DNA from: Zychaea mexicana
Taxonomy: Eukaryota > Mucoromycota > Mucoromycetes > Mucorales > Lichtheimiaceae
Length of the DNA stretch: 64,000 bases
Direction of reading: 5' to 3'
Assembly: GCF_025766255.1 (NCBI RefSeq)
Contig: NW_026516671.1
Span: 1 to 64,000, forward strand
In this document: positions 49,002-61,236 of the stretch, in pieces
How the letters are laid out: every line of letters begins with the position of its first letter
Position numbering within the stretch: position 1 is the stretch's first letter
Program-made: the position numbers and the translations under genes
The notes under the pieces: model-generated
The model's database searches: none
What the model was told of the DNA's origin: nothing
What the model saw: the letters and a program-made list of their open reading frames with translations, nothing else

Positions 49002-49140
49002 TATGATACAGTATATCTACGCTTGTGTATGCCTTTCTATCCTTCTGATTACAGTATTAGATTTTTCTGTACATATGCTACTTTTTTATTCTTCTTTATG
49101 CTTTTTTTCCCTTTTCTCGCAATGCCTGTCTCTTTAGTTA

Positions 49141-49316
49141 CAGTGGTTCCCCAGTTAATTTCAACCTCGAAGGGGGTCTTTAAAATGTTGAAACTACTGA
49201 GGGTTGACACGAAACGAGGGTGACTCAAGCAGTGTTTAATGCTTAAAGGGGGTATAGAAAAAAGCTGAAATAACTGAGGGTTTATCTTATTGAGAGTGAA
49301 GTCTAAATAACCCACT
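49141..49316. mobile_element. Tc1/mariner-like MITE, copy 2, right end eroded
   Basis: Begins CAGTGGTTCCCCAGTTAATT after TA (49139-49140). The internal sequence matches copies 1 and 3. The right inverted repeat is mutated (GAAGTCTAAATAACCCACT), so the end coordinate is approximate. Confidence 0.75.
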
Positions 49317-50191
49317 TGAAACTATTGCGTTTTCAACTGTAGAATCCCTAAATCTCAATGTTTACATCTGATACTCAGACCAAAACAGTGTTTTTCATAA
49401 AAACACACACGATAATAGACGGAAACCGCCTATTTTTTTTGAACACTTTCGTTTTTGAGAAAGTATAAGATCAACAGAATTCAGTTGAATAGGTCTATTA
49501 AAAGCAAACATATCACCGTATAAGATACACAGACGTGCAAAGTGGCTTATAATACACTATCAAGGAGTCCAAGAGTTGACAAACACAGCGACATTCAAGC
49601 TGACAGTGACTGGGAGAGTCAAGAAGCGTACTTTTTTCAAGATGTACAAAGCTGGAATCCAATGAGCACTTACAGGTGTATAATCGAGTCTCTAGGAAAG
49701 GATGAAGAGGCAACAGAAGTAACCGAGCCTGGTCCCATGGTTGGAGACTTCTAGTGCTGCTTCTGTTGAAGGTTTAGGGGTGACTAACATAAGAACTGTC
49801 ATCACCGAAAAATAGGACGTTTGCCTGGCGGGTAGGCTCGAACAAGAGGCCAACGCAGCCAACGAGAAGAAGAGAAGGACCCACGCCAAATGGCGATGGT
49901 GATGGGAGGGAAAACATGTAGACATTATATACATTGATTTTCAGATATGATGCCATACTGTAACATTCTATGATACACACTGAATATCACGACTACTAAG
50001 CTCTACATTATATACCGATGATGAGAACATACAAAGTACCATTACTGTACCAAAGCTGATTTGTTTTCTACTACACGACACTACTGCAGTGACTACAGTA
50101 GCTCTGTATCAAGCTATATAGCAACATCAAAATTTAAGTAGTAGGCACTTTTGTTTATTTTCGTGTTAAAAGAAGGTTTTTCAGATACATA

Positions 50192-50370
50192 CAGTGGTTC
50201 CCCGTTTAATTTCAACTCCAAAGGGGGTCTATAAAGTGTTGAAACTACTGAGGGTTGACACAAAGCGAGCGTGATTCAAGCAGTGTTCTATGTTTAAAGG
50301 GGGTATAGAGAAAGGTTAAAATAAGTGAGGGTTTATCTTATTGAGAGTGAAATTAAACGGGGAACCACTG
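50192..50370. mobile_element. Tc1/mariner-like MITE, copy 3
   Basis: 179 bp with perfect-looking inverted ends CAGTGGTTCCCCGTTTAATTTCA and TA on each side (50190-50191, 50371-50372). It has the same internal text as copy 1 plus about 11 bp. Confidence 0.82.
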
Positions 50371-50976
50371 TAGAGATTCATGAACTGCCTAATTTCCATC
50401 TTCGCACGGGGCGACGGTATGCCATAGTATAGAAGCTATCATGTTCTGCGATTGCGTGTCCATAGCGTGTTTACAGGCACAAAAATATTGTCTACGGGGA
50501 ACATCAAACACTGTTGATCATCAAGCCTAGTCTGCTATGGGCAGGCGGATCAGTCTCTGCCATCAATATTTCAGAAAAGAGCTACGTTTCGACGTCGTTT
50601 ACCGTCCAAATCCTTGCTTCGTGTTTTGCACTTGCACATGACAGCCACGCATTTCTTTTAAAAAGCTGTCTTTTATTTTGCGATGTACATAGTGGATACG
50701 GTTGATACCAACATTAAGCGCCGCCATGTTACACTCGCACTACGTGCTCTCTCTTGCACTGAAGTGCTGAGCAGAAAACGTATGCGTCGTACAATGGCAA
50801 GGATGCTATTTGACAATCCAAATTTTATGTAGGCATATGAAAGTTTAAATTTTATTGATAATAGTAGTATTATTAATAACGGTAAGCAATGTAGGGAAAA
50901 AAAGGTGAGAGGAAACAATAGCTGATGGCTTAACTAGCATACTAGGAGTGCGTACATATACAATTATCCAAGTGGT

Positions 50977-52355
50977 TTATTTGAAGTTATCAGGGTTTGA
51001 TAGTTCCTGGTAAGCCGCCGCCTGCATTCGACCAAACGAACCTCCTCCGCCTTGATTATCTGCGTCGGAGGGTAGGAAGACGATACGCGTTCCTGAGCTC
51101 TTTGATAGGGTCTGCATTGTTTCGAGATAGCGAATCTGCATAGCTGCAGGCGTGCTCAAAATATCAGCAGCAGCACGCATTAGCTTAGCGGAGTCGACTT
51201 CAGCACGGGCGCTGATGACTTTAGCATTGCCAATGCGCTTGGCTTGTGCAGCAGCAGAGACTGACTCTTGTAGTTCTTCAGAAAGCTGAAGATCTTTGAT
51301 CAGGATGGACTCGATCTATTTCACGTGAATGCGGTGGTTATCCAGATGAGCTTATATGTATGTAGAGCACAATCACAAGACGTGTTTTAGAGAAGCATCT
51401 TTTACCTTGACACCCCATTGTTTCGCAACAGGTTTGGTCACGTCTTGGATCTCTTTGGCAATGGCCTCTCTGTTCTCAATACAGTCTTGCAATGTTTTAG
51501 AGCCAAGGATATGGCGAAGCGTTGTTTGCGTGCTATGTCATGAAAAAGGAGTGAGTACAAGGTCGAACAGGACGAGACCACTTGCTATTCCAAAATGGTG
51601 GTGTATCATTTATGCATACCGCTCTGTAAGTGCCTTTCGTACGCTGCGAACGCCAAATTCTGCACGGAACGGGTTTTCGATATGCCAATACACCACGCTG
51701 TCAATTCGCACATTGACATTGTCCTTGGTCATGATGATTTGCTTTGGGATTTCGATAATTTGCATCTTGATATCAATATGATGCACCGACTCAGTCAGTG
51801 GATTCACCTGTAGTTCATCACACGAAAGAAACACGGCGTCAGTATTAAGCCAGCAATCCAGAAGCTTTTTCTTCTCAGGATATACACACCTTTACTAGAC
51901 CGGGATTGACACACTTGTAAAACTTGCCAAAGCGTGTTACTAGACCAACATGACCTTGATTGACTTCCTTGAACGGGTTTGGAAAGCAGCATAAGCAAGG
52001 AACCTGTGAAACATATACACACGGACATTAGAGTTTAATTAGTCAGTTTTTTGGTGCATCTTTATCAACTCGTCAACTGGACGTGTTTGTGTTCCTAAAG
52101 TACCGACCATGCCTAAACCACCACAAATCGAACCGAGACAATTCATCATAGTGCCATACCATCCCTATTAAGAAGCATATTAGTGTCAACTCATGATACT
52201 TGAAGCTGCTGTAAGACCACAGAAAAAAGGGTGCGACGTACAATGTTATGGAAACCGGGATCGGCTTCAAAGGAATAATCAGTCTGAGGAGGCCGCTTGA
52301 TTGAGTTTCGTTGAAGTGGTACTTCGTCACTGTGTGCTTGCATACTACTGCTCAT
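50977..52355 (-). CDS. Stomatin-like (SPFH/band 7) protein, paralogue 1
   Basis: Six exons (52355-52242, 52164-52108, 52003-51890, 51807-51620, 51532-51406, 51315-50977) give 312 aa. A short hydrophilic N-terminus is followed by a hydrophobic hairpin (GWYGTMMNCLGSICGGLGM then VPCLCCFPNPF). The SPFH domain starts GHVGLVTRFGKFYKCVNPGL. Typical stomatin features follow: DNVNVRIDSVVYW, the helical AQAKRIGNAKVISARAEVDSAKLMR, and STPAAMQIRYLET near the C-terminus, needed for oligomers in animal stomatin. Stomatins form rings on membranes and modulate channels or cortical rigidity. The exon 2 donor (GTCGGT) is weak, but the exon length (57 nt) equals that of the adjacent paralogue. Confidence 0.88.
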
Positions 52356-52696
52356 GACAATAATAGGGAGTCAAAAGATAAAAAAGAAAAGCGTAAACGT
52401 TTGAGGTGGAACTTGGAAAAAAGAAAAGTAAGACAAAGAAGAGAAAAAGTAGACAAGTTTTCGCGATGGCCTGTGATATTGCATGATTTGATGAGAAGCA
52501 AAAAAAAAAAAGGCTGAGCAGAGGCGATGACGCTGCTGGTGCTGAGCAAAAGGCAGCTGAGCACGCTTGTGCCACGTCGCACGACAACACCATCCTCTTT
52601 TTTTCCTGCATAACTTTCTTTTGGTCTTTCTTTTCTCTTCTTTCTTCACAGTTTCTTCTTTGATCTTTTTTTTTTCTTCATAAAAAACTTTTAACA
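52356..52696. promoter_or_regulatory. Shared divergent promoter of two stomatin paralogues
   Basis: 341 bp separate the two ATGs. The region has CT-rich runs toward the plus-strand gene (52600-52680). No operator is recognised. Shared or opposed regulation of the pair is possible. Confidence 0.55.
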
Positions 52697-54233
52697 ATGG
52701 AGCATACGATGGCCGAATCATCATCTCACAATAAGCCCTCTTATCCTCCATACAAGGATGACGAGTATGAGGGTCCTACCGGTATCAGCATGCAAGACGT
52801 CGAGCAGACTTTTGCACAAGACTTTGGTCTTGATGATATTCATCATGTATGTGTTTTGGCTTGTATTTGCGAACAGTGATGGAAACGTTCTCAACCGCAT
52901 ACATGCACTACACAATATAGGGTTTTTATGGTAGCATGATGACTTGTATTGGCAGCGTCTTGGGCTTCTTTGGTTCGGTAAGTGTCGTTGCGAGTGTCCG
53001 ACTATACACACCTTACCAATTCAGGACTGACTAATATTGGCACGTCTCTTTGGGCAAATCAATACAGATTCCTTTGCCGTGTTGTGTATGTTTTCCCAAC
53101 CCGTACAAGCGCGTCCACCAAGGTGACGAGCACATTTTCTTGTTACTCTCGCTTTCTCTGAACAGTATAGCTCATCAGAATATATCTGCTGATATTAATA
53201 GGTAGTGCTGGTTTGATTACGCGCTTTGGTAAATGCTACAAAGTCGTCGATGCAGGTTTAGTCCAGGTAAAAATCTTTGTACGACTTGTTATCTGATATA
53301 CGTAAATTGACATGCACCGCACAAACTCTTCTTTTTTCTGCATCAGATCAATCCGGTTACAGAAGGCATCAAGAGGATCGATATTACCATCCAGATCACG
53401 GATATCCCATCCCAAGAAGTCATGACTAAGGTAAATATCCTTTACCTTAGTCTTATATACTTCACGCGTCAAACAAGGAATAGCTTCAATTTTTTTTTTC
53501 ATGATGGATAGGATAACGTCAGCATTACTATCGAATCTGTCTTGTATTGGCGAGTAGTGGCTCCCTATGATGCGGAATACCTCGTCGAAGACATCATGAC
53601 CGCACTTGTTGAAAGGTATATATGAAAGATATGTTGCTCTGCCTTCTGTAAATAAAGTATTTGCGTATGCCTAGCTGTCTCCTTTTAACGTTCAACAAAT
53701 TACATAGAGCACGAACTGTGTTGCGTAACGTCTGTGGTCAGCATTCCCTTCAAGATCTTATTGAGAACCGTGATGCCATTTCGCGCGAGATTCAAACGGC
53801 TATCAATCCTGCAGCTAAAAAATGGGGTGTCGAGGTATAACACGCACACACACAGACAACTTTACGAATGTGATGGCTGTATAATAGCTTGTTCACTTGA
53901 ATTTTTATGCAGATTGAAGCTACGCTGGTCAAGGATATCGGCATCTCTACGCAACTCCAAAAGTCACTGTCATCTGCAGCTACGGCAAAACGCCTCGGTG
54001 AATCGCGTGTGATTGCTTCGCAAGCCGAAGTGGAAGCTGCCAAGTTGATGCGTGAAGCAGCTGATATCTTGAGCACACCTGCTGCTATGCAGATCCGTTA
54101 TTTAGAGACGTTGACATCCATGGGTCGTCATGGTCAAGGTCCAAAAACAATTTTCATGCCAATGCCGGGCTCTGGCGGACCGAAATCCTTGGGTTTTATG
54201 GATGATCCCTCTTCTTCTTCGTCCAAGCAGTAG
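52697..54233 (+). CDS. Stomatin-like (SPFH/band 7) protein, paralogue 2
   Basis: Eight exons (52697-52846, 52921-52977, 53068-53122, 53202-53266, 53347-53430, 53512-53615, 53708-53834, 53913-54233) give 320 aa. After an acidic, Pro/Tyr-containing N-terminus come the membrane hairpin (GFYGSMMTCIGSVLGFFGS, IPLPCCVCFPNP), the SPFH domain (GSAGLITRFGKCYKVVDAGL, DNVSITIESVLYWRV) and the C-terminal ATAKRLGESRVIASQAEVEAAKLMREA and STPAAMQIRYLET. Several introns sit where those of the minus-strand paralogue sit, and exon lengths agree (57 nt; 84+104 = 188 nt; 127 nt). It ends in Gly/Ser-rich tail with a run of five Ser. Membrane scaffold function is inferred from the family. Confidence 0.9.
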
Positions 54234-54474
54234 TCATGTTGATAATGAAAAAAAGTGGAGCTATTTGCACCATAACATATCAAGTAGCCCCTTCCTTCTC
54301 TCTTCCTTACTTCCCTCACTACCACTCACACAATCATTTGTCCAGCTCCCCAGATAATCCTTGTAACGAAATTGCTTTCCTTCATAATTTTTTATCCTTC
54401 CTCAATCTATTTACGTTTTTATTGCGCTGGTATAATTCTTTTCAATAATTCATAATAAATAAAGTTATCCTTTC

Positions 54475-55800
54475 CTAGGATGACGAAGATGCAGTCGTTG
54501 GTTCACTTGAGGATGACGACGATGACGAAGAACTAGGTCCAGTTGCTGTTGCTGCTGTGTTTTTACCACTGCTGCCATCCTGCTTCTCGACCAGTCGTTT
54601 ACTGCTTGATTGTTCTCGAAGCGCATGCTCAGCTGGAGAAATGGTGTGGTATCTGTTGTTGTTGCTCTCATAATGATATTGCTCTTGGTGATTTCCGGAC
54701 TTGTTGTTGGTTGGAGTAACAGCAGTATTAGTAGTGGTAGGCATCGAAGATTTAACACGGCCGACACTGGTATCAATAGGTGGTAGGATAGGTTTTGCAG
54801 AGCGAGGAGAAGGAGTGGAAGATACAATGCAATCTCGATCAACTTCTGTTTTGATTATCGTGGGTGCTGCTGTCGTTGCCGTCGTTCGAGCACGCTTACT
54901 AGTGTTTCCGCTATTACTGTTGCCATTGCTATGGGTACGATCGATGTGTGAATCGACATGTGCGCTGTTGCTGCCGTTGCTGTTGCTGCTGTTCGTGTTA
55001 TTGGTGCCACGTTGAATTTTGGCTTTAAGTGCCTCCATAACCTGGACATGTGTCAGGCTGCTAGTATTGCCACTCTCTCCACCGCCACCACCACCCAAAT
55101 CATTCACTGAATTACGGCTTCTTTTTCTGACCGTCTTGTCGTCACCATTTAGCGCCCCTCCTGGCGAGATTGGAGTTGCTGGCTGTTGGCTCGGATACAA
55201 TCGATTATTTCGCCGGTAAGCGTGCGGATCCGATGGCGGGCATAGTGGATGTGCTGAGTGGGGATACGCTTCTGTGTGCCCAAACGACGAGCTACTGGTA
55301 ATCCGTGCAAGCACCTGCTGTTGCACTGGTGCGAGTCCGTTGTATTGTGAGCTTGAAATAGGAGGAAGCGTTGTGTGGGGCCCTGCTGGTGTAGGCGTAT
55401 TGGTAGTTGTTGCATGCGTCGTTACTGAATTGCCCATGCCCAATGGTGGTGGTAGGTGCGTTGGAGGTGGTGCTGGTGTTATATATTCTGGCGTTGTATG
55501 TTGCTTGTCATAGTATCGAATTGTAGCTTTGCCATGTTCCCGCATGAGCTCCAGGTCTAATTCTCGTAAATGAATGCGTGCTTGCTCGATTTTTAAAGTG
55601 TCCTGTGCTGCTATTTTCTAGTTAAAAATAGTAGAATGATTAGGATCTTTAGACAAACTACTGTGTATGTGTATAAAAAAACTTTCAACGCTCCCTTAAT
55701 TACTTACCTTGTCCTCCTCAAGTTTTGCCTTCAAGACATGTTGCAGTAAATCGTGCTCATCTCGGTAGCGATCGAGTAAGTGTCGTAGACTGATGTCCAT
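54475..55800 (-). CDS. Disordered coiled-coil protein of unknown function
   Basis: Two exons (55800-55708, 55617-54475) join in phase 0 to 411 aa. Residues 1-65 form a continuous helical segment (MDISLRHLLDRYRDEHDLLQHV, then KIAAQDTLKIEQARIHLRELDLEL), a likely coiled coil. The rest is low complexity: Pro/Thr/His-rich (75-130), a possible nuclear signal VRKRSRN with poly-Gly, Asn/Ser repeats, a second basic signal SKRARTT, a possible sumoylation motif IIKTEVD, and a poly-Ser C-terminus. A nuclear regulatory or scaffold role is plausible but not shown. Convergent with the stomatin gene, leaving 241 bp for both terminators. Confidence 0.75.
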
Positions 55801-56783
55801 TTTATCGCTTTACAGAAGGGAATTTCAATTCGGGACTTTGGTAGCATAATACACCTATATAAAGTTTCTGGTCCAGCCAATGAAACTACACCTAATTACT
55901 ATTGTATTTACTATTTATTACATGTCAACTTTATACATTGGCTGGTCAAGTTTTTGGAAACGCTTTCATGGTTCCTTGTTAGCGCACGCGAGACTGAAAT
56001 ATCGACAAGATCCTCTACTGATGTAATAGTAACTTTAGTTGGATTCCAGTTGCTATAGAATTGACCTATTTGTTTACAAACTACATCAACTAATTATCTA
56101 ACTCTCTATGTCCGATATAATACAGGTTCGTTTTTTTTTGTAGGTAGAAGCAAGCATTCCAGGCATACCATCGGATACTGTCAGTAAACCACTTGTAGCT
56201 ATAATTGATTGCGGTTTGTGTTTACATTTAGAAACGAGTGTATTGTAGTCGTGAGACTCTCTGCAGTCGTAAAAAAGCTGTTAATCAAAGTGGTCGGTAT
56301 AACTACATCCAACACGCTTATATTAATTCGTTTTCTTGGGCACAAATTTAGTATACGCGCCAATGTGTTCTCTATGCTGTGATCAAGGAAGTGTTTGATT
56401 GCCGCTCTTTCCTCCCATCCATCCCGAACTTCCCGTTGGCACCCATTTCCGCACAAACATCCGCTCATACAACAACTCCCTCAAGAGCTTTAACTCGCTT
56501 GGTGTCCAAGCTGGCCAACTCTAGAAAATTCCATGATTTGCGCAACTTCCCTGATTTGCCTACATCGTTTGAGAATATGGGCCCTAGTAATATTTCTGGG
56601 GAAGAACCCAATATTTTTTTTTCTAAAAAAAGAGACTTGATAAGCTATTTGGGAGCAGCATGAAATGAAATACGTTTATTGTTGAGTGGTATCGATGACG
56701 GTAAAAGTATATAGTGGTGTAGATAACAAGATTATAAATATAATATGATATGTATATAGTTCCAAGGGTGTGTAGCTTAGTCT
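55801..56783. other. Region without a supportable gene
   Basis: Two opposing ORFs near 56199-56663 (89 and 94 codons) overlap each other and show no domain. A T9 run is at 56133. Confidence 0.45.
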
Positions 56784-57681
56784 TTAGGATCCCTGTAATA
56801 CTTGGCTTTTACTGCGCGCTCGTTTCTTGGGGATTTGTACATTAACTGTAAACAGTGGTTGTGATGGTGTAGACAATGGTGATGGCGCCAGAGTAATTCT
56901 TCTAGGACTATTGCGACTAAAACCTAATGGTGATGCACCGAGAGAGTTTGGTGTTGATGATGAGATAGTTGTTGCTACTGATGACGGGTCAGCTACTGCT
57001 ATTGATAATGGTAACGAGTTTTGCAGATCTTCTTGTACTATGGATTGGAGGGCAAATGGAGGTGGTGACGGTGTGCTAGCAGATAATGCGGAATATCCTC
57101 TGCTTGGTGACATCAATTCTGCGTTCATCGTTTCACAAATGCCATCGCTAATTGCTTTGCTAGCGCGTGTCAATCGTCTCTCATTCCATCGCTCGTAATG
57201 CATTTTTAGATGATCTGGTGTCTTGTAAAATACTGTTACTCCATCTACCGGCTTGGATGTGGATGCGTTCCAAAGCTTTGCCAATCTGGTCCAGTCTGAT
57301 GCGCCAATAGTTCTTTGAGCTGGTCCATGGATAATTTATTGAAACTTTTCGAATTCCTGCTTCGTGTGGACAGGGGTAACAGCATACTTTGTTCCTTGTT
57401 TTTGACAAGAAAGATGTAGCGCTTACTCAAAGGATTGGCCGTAGAATCAGGCGGTAAGAAGATGTTGATACTAATGTTGAGAGAGTATGGAGCGTATTCA
57501 TTTGGTCGCGATGCTCTTCGTTGTTTCGTTCTTCTGCTGAAGACATGTCTATCCCAGATGTGCGAGCAACGTCGGGTGCCAATTCTGCAATACCAAATGT
57601 CTCGCTGCACTCTTTCAGCTCCAAGCCTTGGACATGGGCACCCGCTTGCTTCTCAATAGCACCACCAGTACCGAAAATCAA
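56784..57681 (-). CDS. Possible SANT/Myb-like protein, exon structure unresolved
   Basis: A minus-strand frame open from about 57335 to 56784 reads (G)ASDWTRLAKLWNAST then FYKTPDHLKMHYERWNERR. This resembles a Myb/SANT-like DNA-binding helix bundle (Trp-spaced, KTP-x2-LK-x-HY-x-R-W). The C-terminal 90 residues are Ser/Pro-rich and end KKRARSKSQ, a nuclear signal. An upstream open frame (57681-57427) has GIDMSSAEERNNEEHRDQMN. A strong donor (TTTGA/GTAAGC at about 57422) lies between them, but the visible phases do not join without a stop. The gene may be broken or have a further exon. Confidence 0.45.
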
Positions 57682-60600
57682 GCTTCATTTGTAGGTATAC
57701 CAATGCTTCGATCAACCATGGAGCAGGATACAGAAAGCGTGTTGTTCTTCTTCTCTTCATTTCTTACGATGAATCAACATACGATACGATAAACACCAAA
57801 GAGTATAGACTATCATATTTTGGACGACAACGACACAGCCACTACTCCTAATGAGAGCAATTTGATGCACCCTTGGTAGCATTAACAAAATCCAAAAAGT
57901 AAGCTATTTTACATTGACACGTACGCTCACTGACCTGAACACGTCTATTCTGTCTGCTATGATAGACTTTTGTGGGGATAAACTAATAGACGGATCGCAG
58001 ACATGCCGGATATTGAATATTTCCAAGATGAAGAAGATGAAAAAGGTGGAGTTTGGATGCCATGATGATGGATGTTATCTTCCGAGTGGAAGGAGTTATT
58101 TTCGCCTTAAACAGTGTGTTCCTTGAAGCAGTGCCACCTTCGTGTGTTGAAATTGATTTTTGACAGGTGATAATTTGGTAAACCCAGGTATTTGGATCGA
58201 AAGGAAGTGTCGACTAATTACGAGAATAGAAGATTGTGAATACAACGGCTGGTTCTGATTATTCTCATTGTGATCGGTGTTTGAGGGATTATTGATATTG
58301 ATATGGTAGTGATTATGTATTGTCTATATCAGCTCACCAGTGTGCGTTGTTTTCTCTAATCGCATTATAGTAATTAATAAGACGGTGAGAAGTGGGATGA
58401 GTTTTCCGTATCGATTTTAGAAAGTCGTGTTGTTTACTACACACAGCTATCGTTTCTGTGTTATGTATATCCACTAAGAGAAACCTTGTTACATGCTGCA
58501 TCATGATAGTGCTATAATGCATATCTATATCTTTTTCATGCCGCTCTACGGACGATAGTATGCATGCATAGTTAATGTCTTGCTGCTGGTTGATGAGTTG
58601 CGCTTTTAGCGAGAGACTACTATTGTACCGTGCTACGAGTCATCACTAGATAAATGGAAACGGATAAAATCCTACATATCAGAAACCACACTGGTAATAC
58701 ATAATGCTATACAGTATGCAGACTGCGTGTGAACAATGATAATGTTATCTTGCTGCAATTTCATAATGATGCACCCGATAGGTTCTCCTACTAAATGTTC
58801 ATACGCGCGAACATTTTCTGCGTCATCTAACAACAGCAACTTTAATACAAGTTGGGTTGAAAGAAAAAAGTATTGTGTACATGTGTCGTTTAGCCATTTT
58901 AACGTCCAGTTTGACAGAAACAACAGCCTGCACAACTTTGACAACAATGTCAGTACCGTATGGATCGGGTGCTAGTGAACTCACTGTAATGGTGCGTGTT
59001 GTACGCCGGAACGAAAGAAGAAAAAAGACTAAACTGCTGGCATTTATTACTATAAGAAGCTACATAGAAAAGCGTGCGTGTGGTGTGGCAGCAAAAAATC
59101 AGGTATATACGTGCCTGGATTCAAAATGTGCATTATCACCAACTTCGTGCCCTAGGTTTATTTACTGAGAACACTGTGGTAGAGTTAAAAATCCGTCCTG
59201 CTACATTACATATAATATTACAACTACGTCTATAGTGTTAGCAGCAGCAGCAGCAGCAGCAGCGGATGGCATCACGGTATCATATGCTACTAACCACACA
59301 TTTATATGACCAAACGATTCCCCAAACATCATAATCCACTGTTGGGAAAACTCCATTGAAATCCAGGAATTATGATTATTTCTGTTAAGCGACGATCCCT
59401 ATTGGAGGGACAGATAGTCATTTCGGCGCTCATTATCAGCTATCGCCCACGGTATGCAATGCCGTTGAAAGCGATCCATAGACTAAGTCCTTCTTGACCT
59501 ATTGGTAAAGGTGACATGAGCTTCGTGAACAGTTCCGTACATTGACCGGATCAGTGGCTCAAGGCCAAAAACGTAGCCTTGGAGCGTTTATTATACGGGA
59601 AATCCTACATGGTTTAAAGCAAACGCATGTAGTCCAAGAGCAAACACACATTACTATCCCTACCAACTTTAATTGATATGCCATCTTGCCACCAATCAAT
59701 GCACCAGTCGTGAATGGATTACTGCTGTAAGAAGTCTTGTAGTGAAGAAGCTACTCGTCCCAACACACTTTTGCTGTGGCATCTAAAGACAAGGCATAGT
59801 AAAAATAAGCGGATCGTAATTTATACCAAAAGGGACTATATATTAAGCTAAGTGGGACGTAATGCACAGTAAACGGTGCTCTTAACGTACAGAAAAACAA
59901 CCGCAAAAGAGCAGGACTTTTCTCTCGGGGTTTATTATGACATCATTATTCGGCAACGGCAAGAAGTGTGCAAAGAGCCGGTCAGAGACACAAGCCCACG
60001 TGATGTGAATTTTGCTGTGAAAACAGGCAACAGTAGGGGTAAATTCGCTGCGTCTCTCTTTTCTTTTTTTATTATCACATAACGAAGGCTCCGATCACGT
60101 ACGCAAATAATCAAGGAAGCAAAGGTAGTCTAGGAATGAGGAATTCAGGAAGAGCGCAACACAGATCTTTCTTTTTTGGATAGTGACGAAGTTACGCGTG
60201 TGCCAAACCTTGAACGTTCCTACAGCTTTCCCAAACGAAAACTATGCGCATTGTGACGCAGCGATTTGGCCATTGACTTCGCACTCGAAATGCACAAAGG
60301 GATGGCGAGTGAACAAGGTGATCAATAGAGCAACAATATGCGCAAAAGTGTCAAACGTTGGAGGAAGTCATCGTTTGTAGTGTTATTCTTCTGATCGTCC
60401 CAAAGGAACTTAAACGCTGCTTTAAAAGAACGTAGAACCGCACAAAAACAAACGAACCGATTTACTTTATCGCAGCAATGGAAAACATGAAGGATGAGTC
60501 GAATTCACTAGCGGCAGCGGATACTTATCTATGAGCGGGCCAACTTATCTGCAGCAGCATATACTTGGGATGGAGGATAGAACTTAGTAGTAGCATCAAC

Positions 60601-61236
60601 TGGGATGGAGGATGGAGGGAGGAGGTTACACGGCGTGGTTCAGAGAACTGTTGGCGGATAGCGAATGGTAAAGCAACAGTTGACGAGCACGGTTAAGCAT
60701 AAAGATTACGGGTCTTTATTATATACTGCAGCGATGGGGGCATCTTTTTCCGCACACACACAACATTACGTACCACACACACAGTCAAAAGATAATATTA
60801 AAGTACTGTGGATTTGTCTGTGAAGTACGCTATATACACACGCTGTTTGCCTTGTTGGCTGAAGGACTGTAAACTGGCTGCTGGGTGGATGGTGTTTTGA
60901 ATGTTCACTGATGGTGAATTGTCTACCTTGTCAGTCACGCCTATTTCCGTCATCTTGTTGCTCGCAGAAATGCGCTTCTACACGCTCCTTCGCATTCGTG
61001 TCTTTGTATTTGCTTGACACGGTGCCGTGCACGGCCCACTCACAAACAAGCGGCGACAGCATCGGAGGGTACAGCTCCGCATGGTGAGAGACACGTACCA
61101 CTACCGCCGCAGCACATTTGTTTACTTGACCACCAAGCACACCCCCTTTCCTTTCCTTTCCTTTCCCTTTGGTGCTGAATCTTTTGTTATATCATAGTAG
61201 GCAACCCACAAGTTGAACAAGCGAGAAGAAATGTCT
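57682..61236. other. Region without a supportable gene, with possible decayed repeats
   Basis: ORFs up to 103 codons (58857-59168) have no domain. A (CAG)n run is at 59241-59263. Partly open frames around 59500-60400 in several phases suggest an old transposon relic. GGGATGGAGGATAGA/GGGATGGAGGATGGA duplications lie at 60570-60620. A (TTTCC)n run at 61148-61168 precedes repeat copy B. Confidence 0.45.
59241..59263 (+). repeat. (CAG)n microsatellite
   Basis: Seven to eight perfect GCA/CAG units outside any supported gene. Confidence 0.95.

Larger units (their letters stand above)
47942..50976. other. Repeat-rich intergenic region
   Basis: Contains three copies of one small inverted-repeat element (48834-49001, 49141-about 49316, 50192-50370). 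A 70-codon frame at 49542-49754 is hydrophilic and looks coding (ADSDWESQEAYFFQD) but has no partner exon or domain. Nothing else supportable. Confidence 0.5.
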
